NCBI GenBank assembly: GCA_964490725.1
Contig: CAZBDU010000125.1
Span: 1-13,144 of the forward strand
Direction: 5' to 3'
DNA length: 13,144 nt
Source: CAZBDU01 sp964490725
GTDB taxonomy: Bacteria > Spirochaetota > Spirochaetia > SZUA-6 > DRHE01
Each line of letters begins with the position of its first letter. Position 1 is the stretch's first letter. Positions 7,114 through 13,144 of this stretch are shown piece after piece. The notes under the pieces are model-generated. The model was not told where the DNA came from, did not search any database, and saw nothing but the letters and a program-made list of their open reading frames with translations. A program made the position numbers and the translations under genes.

Positions 7114-7140
7114 CCCTCCGGTCTCTCCATGGAAGCCCCC

Positions 7141-8496
7141 TCAGTAGAGCTCGATCCCCAGCAGCCCGCAGAGATCCACGAGCGCCTCGGTGTGATCCCC
7201 GTAGGCCAGGATGTAGTGCTGGGAGAGCACCCTGGCGGCGAACTCCGCCACGGGGACGTCCGGGACGATCTCCAGGCTGGGAAGCTGTGGCGCCGGAGGC
7301 TGCCAGCCCGCCTCCTCCCAGCCGCGCGGGCGTTCGGCCTGGCCGGTGAGGATGTGCATGGCGTAGCGGTCCCCCGTGCTGGTGAGCCGGCAGAGGGTGA
7401 CCCTGCCGGTCTTCACCCTGGAGACGTTCAGCAGCCCGCCGCCGAAGCCCCCGAAGGCGGTGGGCGTGACGGTCACCTCCCCGTCCACCACCTCCCGCGG
7501 CACGAAATCCGGCACCCCCACCAGGAGCCGGTCCTCGAAGAACTCGTAGAACTCGAAGTACGGTGCGATCTGCCCGGTGAGGAAATGGACCATGAGCTGG
7601 GTCACCGATCCCAGGGCGTCGTTTTCGGGGATGGTGCACACGCCCAGCTCCTCGGCGAGGAGCATGAACACCATGGCCGGAGGGAATCCGGCCAGCTTCT
7701 TCATGCCGTCCACGTCGATCAGGGAGACGGCCTGATAGCCCCGCTCCCTCACCCTGTCCCGGATGGGCAGGTAGTGCCGCACCCCGGCCAGCAGGATCTC
7801 CTCGGGGGCGGGCTTCTGGAAGCGCCAGTCCCGCTGGACCCGCTCCACCACGCCCTTCACCTCGGCGGGATCGAGCTTCTCGGCTCTCTGAGCCATCTCC
7901 AGCATCTCGAAGAACTCCACCTCCACCCCGACCTGGCGCCGCAGGGAGACCCCGTCGAACATGGTTCCGTACAGGTTCATGTCCCGGTAGCCCATCATGC
8001 CCACCTTCGCGTGGCGCAGCAGGGAGGCGGCCCGGGCCGCCCGGGCGAAGCTTTCCACATGGACGGTTCTGGGGGCCGCCCCGGGGCTCTCCCAGACGTA
8101 CTTGAACCGGTAGCCCAGGTCCTGCAAGGGCTTGCGCAGCGCCGCGGTGCCCGCCTGGTCGGCGGTGGTCACCAGGCGGCCCTTCTCCATCCAGCCGCTC
8201 AGGCCCCAGAGCAGAATCGGCTTGTGGGCGAACTCGTCGGTCACCTTCACCACCGCCCAGGAAGGGATCCAGCCGGCAACGCACACCACCAGCAGGTCCG
8301 GCTCCCCGACCCGCAGCTCGTCGATGGCCCGCTCGGCCTCGGCCCCCTGCGGATCGTCGCTCACCGGAGCGGCGGCCGTAAGCTCGATGTCCAGCCCCTC
8401 CAGGACTCTCCTGGCCGCCGCCGCCTTGCGCTCGATGATCTCCCGGGGGGTGTTCACCTCCCCAAAGGCCACGAATCCTGCTCTTACCTTGCGCAC
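7141..8496 (-). CDS. L-fucose/L-arabinose isomerase-family protein
   Basis: The product has 451 residues and follows the pattern of short L-fucose/L-arabinose isomerase-like proteins. There is an N-terminal Rossmann-like part with PDLLVVCVAGW at about 66-76, a middle with LIDVDGMKKL (about 259-268) and CTIPENDALGSVTQL (287-301), and a C-terminal barrel part with AFGGFGGG (347-354) and QHYILAYGDH (426-435). Such enzymes interconvert aldoses and ketoses using a divalent metal. Glu291, Asp263 and His427 are candidate ligands, chosen by position and not by alignment. It is shorter than E. coli FucI (about 590 residues). The start is the GTG at 8496 with a perfect AAGGAGG nine bases before it. The open frame reaches back to 8616, but that part overlaps the permease gene and is unlike the family. 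It probably acts first on the imported sugar. Confidence 0.82.
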   Translation of the reverse strand: MRKVRAGFVAFGEVNTPREIIERKAAAARRVLEGLDIELTAAAPVSDDPQGAEAERAIDELRVGEPDLLVVCVAGWIPSWAVVKVTDEFAHKPILLWGLSGWMEKGRLVTTADQAGTAALRKPLQDLGYRFKYVWESPGAAPRTVHVESFARAARAASLLRHAKVGMMGYRDMNLYGTMFDGVSLRRQVGVEVEFFEMLEMAQRAEKLDPAEVKGVVERVQRDWRFQKPAPEEILLAGVRHYLPIRDRVRERGYQAVSLIDVDGMKKLAGFPPAMVFMLLAEELGVCTIPENDALGSVTQLMVHFLTGQIAPYFEFYEFFEDRLLVGVPDFVPREVVDGEVTVTPTAFGGFGGGLLNVSRVKTGRVTLCRLTSTGDRYAMHILTGQAERPRGWEEAGWQPPAPQLPSLEIVPDVPVAEFAARVLSQHYILAYGDHTEALVDLCGLLGIELY

Positions 8497-8505
8497 GCCT
8501 CTGCT

Positions 8506-8512
8506 CCTCCTT
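8506..8512 (-). promoter_or_regulatory. Strong ribosome binding site fixing the isomerase start
   Basis: AAGGAGG on the minus strand, nine bases before the GTG at 8496. It is among the strongest sites in the window and lies in the 40-base gap after the permease stop, which rules out the longer reading from 8616. Confidence 0.8.
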
Positions 8513-8536
8513 GCCTGAACGCCTGCGCGACCGGCG

Positions 8537-9367
8537 CTACTTGATGGCCCCCAGGGACAGACCGCGGACGATGTGCCGCTGGAAGATGACGTAGACCACC
8601 AGCGCGGGCACCGCACTCAGCAGCAGTCCCGCGAACTGCAGGGTCGGCGCCCCGGTGTAGCGCCCCATCAGGGCGGCCAGCGCCACCATGACGGTGCGCT
8701 TCTCCATGCTCTGGAGGAAGATCATCGGCGTGAAGAGGTCGTTCCAGGCCATGATGAAGTAGAAGATGATGGCCAGGAAGATGGCCGCCCTCCCCATGGG
8801 GATCACCACGTTCCAGACCTTCTGCAGATAGCTGCAGCCGTCGATCTCCGCGGCCTCCAGCAGCTCGTCGATGATGGAACGGAAGTTGGCCGTCATCAAC
8901 AGGATGGCCTCCGGCAGGAACAGCGCCAGATAGGCCAGCACCACCGACCAGTAGGTGCTCACCAGCCCGATCTTCGAGAACAGAACGTACAGCGGGATGA
9001 TCGTGACCTGGCTGGGGATGAACATGGTCATCAGCACGGCCACGTACAGGACCCCCCGCCCTTTGAAGCGGTACTTGGCGAACACGAAGCTGGCGAAGGT
9101 GCCGACGATCAGCAGCCCCACCACGGTGGAGGCGGAGACTACGAATGAGTTCTTGAACAGGTTCAGGATCCGGAACTGACTGATCATGGTGGAGTAGTTC
9201 ACGAACTGCAGCGGCGCGGAGGGCAGACTGAACTGGTTGGTGAAGTAGTCCGTCCGGCTCTTCAGGGAGTTGATGAGCATGAAGTACAGCGGATACAGGA
9301 AGGAGATCGTGAGCACGGCCAGCAGGGCCGAGATCAGGATTCCCCTCACCTTGAGGCGTCGCGCCAT
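8537..9367 (-). CDS. Carbohydrate ABC transporter permease, MalG/UgpE type
   Basis: The product has 276 residues with about six membrane segments. The EAA loop that contacts the ATPase, EAAEIDG at 171-177 followed by the VVIP element at about 187-190, lies before the last two membrane segments, as in CUT1 permeases. The C terminus QRHIVRGLSLGAIK is typical of the MalG subgroup. It forms the membrane channel together with the permease encoded at 9372-10274. The ATG at 9367 comes four bases after the upstream stop, and its binding site GGAG lies inside the last codons of the upstream gene, so the two are translationally linked. No ATPase gene is nearby. CUT1 systems often share one MsmX/UgpC-like ATPase encoded elsewhere. 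Confidence 0.92.
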   Translation of the reverse strand: MARRLKVRGILISALLAVLTISFLYPLYFMLINSLKSRTDYFTNQFSLPSAPLQFVNYSTMISQFRILNLFKNSFVVSASTVVGLLIVGTFASFVFAKYRFKGRGVLYVAVLMTMFIPSQVTIIPLYVLFSKIGLVSTYWSVVLAYLALFLPEAILLMTANFRSIIDELLEAAEIDGCSYLQKVWNVVIPMGRAAIFLAIIFYFIMAWNDLFTPMIFLQSMEKRTVMVALAALMGRYTGAPTLQFAGLLLSAVPALVVYVIFQRHIVRGLSLGAIK

Positions 9368-9371
9368 CCCT

Positions 9372-10274
9372 TCAGCTCCAGTCGTCGGCCCGGTTGGCCA
9401 CCCGCATCTCGATGAGGGTCAGGGCCAGCACCAGAACCAGCAGCATCACGGCGATGGCGGTGGCCGTGCCGTAGTCCCTCCCGAAGCCCAGGCCGAAGGA
9501 CTTCAGGTAGATCATGTAGTCCAGCGTGGATGTCTCGAAGCCCGGCCCCCCTCGCGTCATGGAGTACAGGAAGGGGAAGAGCTGCGTCAGGGTCCACACG
9601 CCGGAGGCGATGACCGCGAACTCCAGCACCCGCACCAGCATCGGCACCACGATCCTGAAGGCCCGCTGCCAGTAGCCGGCCCCGTCGATGATGGCCGCCT
9701 CGAACACCGAAGGGGGAATCGTGGACATCCCCCCCAGAATGACGATGGCCTGCCAGCCCACGGAGAACCAGACCACCGAGAAGACGATCACCCCCAGGGC
9801 GGTGTAGCTGTTGCCGAACCACTCGATGGCCAGGGCATCCAGGCCGATGCCCTTCAGGATCAGGTTGAAGGGACCGTTGAACCCGAAGAAGATCTTGAAC
9901 AGGAACCCTATGATCACCGCGGATATGATCTGGGGAGTGTAGATCATGGCCCTGTAAAACTTCCAGCCCTTCACCTTCTCGTAGAGAAGCAGCGCCACCA
10001 CCAGACCGATGAACACCTGCAGCGGCACGTTGATGAGCAGGACCAGCGTGTTGCGCAGCACCATCCAGAAGGGCCCGCCCTTGATAAAGTTCACGTAGTT
10101 GGCCAGACCCACCCAGTCGCTGCGATACAGGCCGTCCCAGTTCGTGAAGCTCTTCATCACGGCCACGACGATGGGGTACACCCGCAGCACCGCCAGGATG
10201 AGGACCACCGGCAGCAAAGAGAGAAAGATCGGCCAGAAGTTCTTGGGCGTCCTGCGCATGTTCAGCTCAGGCAT
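9372..10274 (-). CDS. Carbohydrate ABC transporter permease, MalF/UgpA type
   Basis: The product has 300 residues from the ATG at 10274, with six or so membrane segments beginning at FWPIFLSLLPVVLIL. The EAA loop is FEAAIIDGAGYWQRAF at 191-206 followed by IVVP, and RGGPGFETSTLDYMIY at 241-256 is a common MalF/UgpA signature. It pairs with the MalG-type permease. Start choice is uncertain: the ATGs at 10274 and 10259 both have poor binding sites, and the frame is open to 10358, but that part lies within the intergenic hairpins. Weak initiation here would fit lower output of permease than of binding protein. The gene follows the binding-protein gene after a gap of about 138 bases. Confidence 0.9.
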   Translation of the reverse strand: MPELNMRRTPKNFWPIFLSLLPVVLILAVLRVYPIVVAVMKSFTNWDGLYRSDWVGLANYVNFIKGGPFWMVLRNTLVLLINVPLQVFIGLVVALLLYEKVKGWKFYRAMIYTPQIISAVIIGFLFKIFFGFNGPFNLILKGIGLDALAIEWFGNSYTALGVIVFSVVWFSVGWQAIVILGGMSTIPPSVFEAAIIDGAGYWQRAFRIVVPMLVRVLEFAVIASGVWTLTQLFPFLYSMTRGGPGFETSTLDYMIYLKSFGLGFGRDYGTATAIAVMLLVLVLALTLIEMRVANRADDWS

Positions 10275-10302
10275 TCTAGCGCCGCGATGCCTGCCGGTGC
10301 AA

Positions 10303-10337
10303 GCCTCCAGCGTCTTTCCGCCGCGGGCGCTGGAGGC
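10303..10337 (-). terminator. Second hairpin between binding-protein and permease genes
   Basis: GCCTCCAGCG (10303-10312) and CGCTGGAGGC (10328-10337) pair perfectly over 10 bp with a 15-base loop. Flanking GCCTGCC and GGCAGGC could shift or extend the pairing. It ends less than 30 bases before the permease start and could hide its initiation region or slow RNA decay. No T-run follows. Confidence 0.5.
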
Positions 10338-10353
10338 AGGCGCCGAAGTAGAG

Positions 10354-10381
10354 GACACCGCGGCGCCGAGGCCGCGGTGTC
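10354..10381 (-). terminator. Strong hairpin downstream of the binding-protein gene
   Basis: GACACCGCGGC (10354-10364) and GCCGCGGTGTC (10371-10381) are perfect 11-base inverted repeats with a 6-base loop. The hairpin starts about 31 bases after the stop of the binding-protein gene. There is no T-run, so it is more likely a 3'-end stabiliser or partial terminator than a full stop. This is the usual way binding protein is kept in excess over its permeases, as for malE over malF. Confidence 0.65.
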
Positions 10382-10412
10382 CGGGACGTTTGCGTCTTTC
10401 GAGCCGGCCGCC

Positions 10413-11732
10413 CTAGGGACCCGCCCGTTCATCCATGGCCTGGGCGAACTGCATGGGGGTGAGCTTCCCCACGGACACCAGTCCGCCCTGGGTGTAGTAC
10501 ACCTCCGCCGGGCCGGAGGTCAGCAGGTTGTCCACCCAGTAGTTGTAGGTTCCCGAGTACTGGTACAGCTTGGCGATGTTGGACCCGGGCTTCCAGCCCA
10601 GCTCCGCCAGGGTGATGTCCTTGCGCACCACCGGGTAGGTATTGATCTTCTCCGCCTCCAGCACCTCCGCCTTGGAGTTCAGAAAGGAGATCAGCTTCAC
10701 GGCCATCTCGGGGTACTTGGTGTTCTTGGCCACCACCAGGCTCTGCCCGGGCCCGCCGATCGTGGAGTTCGTGAGCTTGGCGCCCGGATCCATCTCCGGG
10801 GGCATGAGCACGCCCAGGTCGGCTCCCAGGCTCTTCTCCGCGTCGGCCAGGAAGCTGGTCACCGAAGGCCAGATCGCCCCCCGCCCCTGCAGGAAGAGGC
10901 TGAAGGAGTCGTTGGCCGTCAGCAGGTCCTGGCGGAAGAAGCCGTTGGTGTACAGCGAGTGGTAGTAGTCCAGGGTGGCCAGCAGGCCCTTGTCATTGGC
11001 GAACTTCTTGCGCCCGTAGGCCTCCTCGATGATCGTGGGGTTGCCGGTCATCTGGGCCCACCAGTAGTCGGCGATCCAGGCCAGGAACCAGGGCACCCCC
11101 TGGGCCGCCTCGTCCACCACGATCGGGATGGTGCCGGTGGCCTTCACCTTGGCCAGACCGGCGTCGAAATCGTCGAGCGTCCTGGGAGGCCTGGCCTCGG
11201 GGTCCAGACCCGCCTTCCTGGCGATGGCCTTGTTGTACATCATGAAGCAGATCTGGTTCTGGGCGGCCGGGTAGCCCAGGATGGTGCCGTCGGGCTTGAA
11301 GCCGTCCCGCACCGATTCCCATCCCCAGATGTTCTCGAGATCCTCCTTGGGAACCAGGTTGTCCAGGGGCAGGATCACGTCCTTCAGGGCAAAGATCGGC
11401 TGCCCGGTCCAGAGGTTGGCCACGTCCGGGGCGTTGCCGGCCAGGCCGGCGGTCTTGAAGTTGGTGTGGGCCGCGCCCTGGTCCGGAGGCACCACCAGCT
11501 CGAGCTGCACGCCGGCGTTTGCGGCCTCGAAGCGCCTGAAGGCCTGGGAGATGTACCACTGATCCTGGGGCTTCTGCTGCTCGGTGGGACCGATCAGGCT
11601 GTCCGCCCCGTTGATCCAGACGGTCATCTTGATGACCTGTGCCGCGCCGCCTTCCTGCTTGCCGCCGGCGAAGGCGGCCGCCGCGGCCACGAGCAGGACG
11701 AGCGCAACAATGGCAATACGTCGTAGCTGCAT
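10413..11732 (-). CDS. Extracellular sugar-binding protein of a CUT1 ABC importer
   Basis: The product has 439 residues, a normal size for family 1 solute-binding proteins. The N terminus is a signal peptide: MQLRR, then a hydrophobic stretch to about residue 22 ending AFA, followed by GGKQEGG. There is no cysteine at the cleavage point, so it should be processed by signal peptidase I and be a soluble periplasmic protein rather than a lipoprotein. Family features include AGNAPDVANLWTG (about 97-109), ILGYPAAQNQICFMMYNKA and GGPGQSLVVAKNTKYPEMA. Start: ATG at 11732 with AAAGGAGGG five bases upstream. It is first in the operon, behind its own promoter, and followed by two hairpins. The substrate is probably the sugar handled by the isomerase, but this is inference. 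Confidence 0.92.
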   Translation of the reverse strand: MQLRRIAIVALVLLVAAAAAFAGGKQEGGAAQVIKMTVWINGADSLIGPTEQQKPQDQWYISQAFRRFEAANAGVQLELVVPPDQGAAHTNFKTAGLAGNAPDVANLWTGQPIFALKDVILPLDNLVPKEDLENIWGWESVRDGFKPDGTILGYPAAQNQICFMMYNKAIARKAGLDPEARPPRTLDDFDAGLAKVKATGTIPIVVDEAAQGVPWFLAWIADYWWAQMTGNPTIIEEAYGRKKFANDKGLLATLDYYHSLYTNGFFRQDLLTANDSFSLFLQGRGAIWPSVTSFLADAEKSLGADLGVLMPPEMDPGAKLTNSTIGGPGQSLVVAKNTKYPEMAVKLISFLNSKAEVLEAEKINTYPVVRKDITLAELGWKPGSNIAKLYQYSGTYNYWVDNLLTSGPAEVYYTQGGLVSVGKLTPMQFAQAMDERAGP

Positions 11733-11766
11733 CTAGACCCTCCTTTGGTCCATGGGATTTTTCGTA

Positions 11767-11795
11767 ATTGTAGTAAATGGGAAAACCCCGCTCAA
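11767..11795 (-). promoter_or_regulatory. Sigma-70-type promoter of the sugar operon
   Basis: On the minus strand: TTGAGC (11795-11790), a spacer of exactly 17 bases, then TACAAT (11772-11767), one base off the -10 consensus. Transcription would begin near 11760, leaving a leader of roughly 28 bases with no room for a riboswitch. The stretch 11760-11890 is an A+T-rich island in G+C-rich DNA. Confidence 0.7.
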
Positions 11796-11814
11796 TAGAG
11801 AGAATTGCCCTTTT

Positions 11815-11833
11815 CTGGCGCGTTTCTTGCCAG
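11815..11833. promoter_or_regulatory. Inverted repeat upstream of the sugar promoter, possible operator
   Basis: CTGGC (11815-11819) and GCCAG (11829-11833) face each other across nine bases, about 20 bases upstream of the -35 box. The position suits an activator site, for example for the AraC-type regulator encoded next door, but the arms are short and chance cannot be excluded. Confidence 0.25.
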
Positions 11834-11856
11834 TACCTGCCGGAACCGGGCCGGAG

Positions 11857-11885
11857 ATTGCGGGAAATTATCCTCCCCTGGCAAT
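11857..11885 (-). terminator. Inverted repeat directly after the regulator stop
   Basis: ATTGC (11857-11861) and GCAAT (11881-11885) enclose GGGA and TCCC arms, giving an imperfect hairpin that begins at the base after the regulator's TAA. No T-run follows on the minus strand. It could end or stabilise the regulator transcript, or be a regulator site. Confidence 0.3.
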
Positions 11886-13144
11886 TTATTGGCCTGCCGG
11901 CCGCCCCGTCCGGGGCGGGAGGGAGGGCCCCGCGCCGGGCCGCTCCTCCGGGCCTGCGGTCTGCCCTGCCCGCGCCGCCTCCCCCTCACGCGCCGCGCGC
12001 AGGTACTCCCGGGTGGTCATCCCCGTGACCATCTTGAATACCTTGACGAAGTGGCTCTCGCTGGAAAAGCCCAGCTGCTCGGCTGCCTCCCCGCTGCGCA
12101 GCCCCTGAAACAGCAGCTCCTTGGCGGCCTCCACCTTGAGGCGGTGAGCGTAGGCGCCCAGGGTTTCCCCGGTCTGCTTCTTGAACAGGCGGCAGACGTA
12201 GTTGGGGGACAGGGCCACGCTTTCCGCCGCCTCCCGGAGGCTGAGCCGGCGGTGCAGGTTCTCCGCCACGTGCTTCTTGATGATCTCCACCGCGTGGCCG
12301 TGCCCGTCCGCCTGCCGCTCCGTCAGGCGGGAGGCGGCCCCCTGCAGCATTCTGCCCAGGAATCCCTCCACCTCGGAGAGAGAGGCTGCGGCGCCCACCG
12401 CCTCCACCGGGGGGCGTTCGCCCTCCCACAGACCCTCCGGCGGAATGCCTTCGCGGTGCAGGAGCTCCACCAGGTGATGGACCACCTCCAGGCAGACCTC
12501 CCTGGCCTGCCCCGGAGCCACCGTCCCCGCACCGGCGTGCCGCAGCGCCTGCACCAGCGCCGCCGCGCCCGCCGCCACACCCTCCAGGTCCGCCAGGGTC
12601 CGGACATCGAAGATTCGATCCCGCACCCGCATCACCTCCGCCGGCAGCTCCTGCGGCGCCTCGGAGCGGGGGCAGTACAGGCGCACCGCCGGCGGCTCGT
12701 CGAAGAAGGCCCCCTCCAGCGCTTTCTCCGCCTCGGCGAGGGCCCGGGGCATCTCCTCCACATCACTGTGGCAGGCGCTCACCCCGGCTGCGGCCCGGGT
12801 GTCGAAGAGCTGCTCCAGGGTAGCCTGCATGCGGCGGCAGACCGCCGCCGCAGCCTGTTGCGCCGGCCCCGCCTCCCCGCCGGCGGGCAACCACAGGAGG
12901 GCCGCCAGCTGCCCGCCTTCGCCGGTCAGAGTGAAGCCCCTGCCGGCCTCCCGAAGCACCTCGCAACACATGCTGGCCACCGCCGCCTCCGAGTCCACCC
13001 CTCCGGTCTCGTCGATGTCCGGCACCTGGTGGCGGGAGAACAGCATCAAGAAGTACGGCTCTCCGGGCGGCTCCACCCCCGCGGCCCTGCGGGGCGCGGC
13101 CGGCCCCGGGCCCGGGGGAAGCGGCCCCTGGTACGGGGTCAAAC
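11886..13144 (-). CDS. AraC-family regulator, YesN-like, 5' end outside the window
   Basis: About 418 residues are visible and the frame is open to the window edge. A TTG at 13142 could serve as a start, but truncation is more likely. The C terminus (about 284-385) is an AraC-type double helix-turn-helix: LSLREAAESVALSPNYVCRLFKKQTG, written here only as its key parts LREAAE, SPNYVCRLFKK and GFSSESHFVKVFKMVTGMT. The N-terminal 140 visible residues (PYFLMLFSRH to AVRLYCP) resemble the degenerate cyclase-like domain in the middle of YesN response regulators. In those proteins a receiver domain comes first, and none is visible here. The gene is 153 bases upstream of the sugar operon in the same direction and is probably its regulator. 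A YesM-like sensor kinase gene may lie to the right. Confidence 0.85.
   Translation of the reverse strand, partial: LTPYQGPLPPGPGPAAPRRAAGVEPPGEPYFLMLFSRHQVPDIDETGGVDSEAAVASMCCEVLREAGRGFTLTGEGGQLAALLWLPAGGEAGPAQQAAAAVCRRMQATLEQLFDTRAAAGVSACHSDVEEMPRALAEAEKALEGAFFDEPPAVRLYCPRSEAPQELPAEVMRVRDRIFDVRTLADLEGVAAGAAALVQALRHAGAGTVAPGQAREVCLEVVHHLVELLHREGIPPEGLWEGERPPVEAVGAAASLSEVEGFLGRMLQGAASRLTERQADGHGHAVEIIKKHVAENLHRRLSLREAAESVALSPNYVCRLFKKQTGETLGAYAHRLKVEAAKELLFQGLRSGEAAEQLGFSSESHFVKVFKMVTGMTTREYLRAAREGEAARAGQTAGPEERPGAGPSLPPRTGRPAGQ

Noticed and set aside
6307..8544. Long plus-strand open frame opposite methyltransferase and isomerase genes
   Set aside because: It has no recognisable motif and a low-complexity composition, while the minus strand carries clear conserved families over the same bases.
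8497..8616. Longer N terminus of the isomerase
   Set aside because: It overlaps the permease gene by 80 bases, gives a Ser/Trp-rich peptide unlike the family, and the perfect AAGGAGG site points to 8496.
9270..11726. Very long open frame on the plus strand opposite the ABC transporter genes
   Set aside because: It is antisense to two clear transporter genes, its peptide is rich in His, Gln, Gly and Arg without domains, and such frames are common artefacts of G+C-rich codon use.
11733..11885. Catabolite-response (cre) site in the sugar promoter region
   Set aside because: The CTGGC...GCCAG inverted repeat at 11815-11833 has the wrong length and lacks the central pattern of a cre site.

Overview
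This is a G+C-rich bacterial window, clearly above 60% by eye, with GGAGG-type ribosome binding sites, GTG starts and tightly packed genes. The mix of genes points to a high-G+C free-living heterotroph: a CUT1 sugar ABC importer without its own ATPase, a YesN-like AraC regulator, an L-fucose/L-arabinose isomerase-family enzyme and a CcdA-type membrane protein. The strong AAGGAGG sites and the YesN-like regulator suggest a Bacillota lineage such as Limnochordia. The sugar-binding protein has a signal peptide with no lipobox cysteine and a mature start of GGKQEGG, which looks more like Spirochaetota or another diderm. The window alone cannot settle the phylum.

Left part (1-3635). A truncated ccdA-like gene leaves the window to the left. 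A gene-free stretch (359-845) separates it from a divergent gene for a large rifampicin-phosphotransferase-like / PEP-synthase-like enzyme (846-3635). That stretch carries a TGTCAC direct repeat with an 11-bp period and four tandem copies of a 26-bp unit.

Middle part (3632-5122). On the minus strand lies a dead remnant of a second sugar ABC transporter operon. The 3' part of a solute-binding protein gene is joined out of frame to the 3' end of a MalG-type permease gene, and the stop of that remnant overlaps the stop of the phosphotransferase-like gene. Next comes a monocistronic EamA/DMT exporter gene with its own promoter. A weak hairpin separates it from the convergent operon.

Right part (5123-13144), all on the minus strand. 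An AraC/YesN-type regulator, cut off by the right edge, sits upstream of a promoter (TTGAGC, 17 bp, TACAAT) that drives an operon in the order solute-binding protein, permease, permease, sugar isomerase, SAM-dependent methyltransferase, zinc alcohol dehydrogenase. Two stable hairpins lie between the binding-protein gene and the first permease gene, as expected where the binding protein is made in excess. The inferred logic is that the regulator senses a sugar or a partner kinase, the ABC importer brings in a monosaccharide or oligosaccharide, and the isomerase and dehydrogenase begin its conversion. The role of the methyltransferase is unexplained and is the most intriguing part of the operon. 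The ATPase subunit, a sugar kinase and an aldolase are not in the window.
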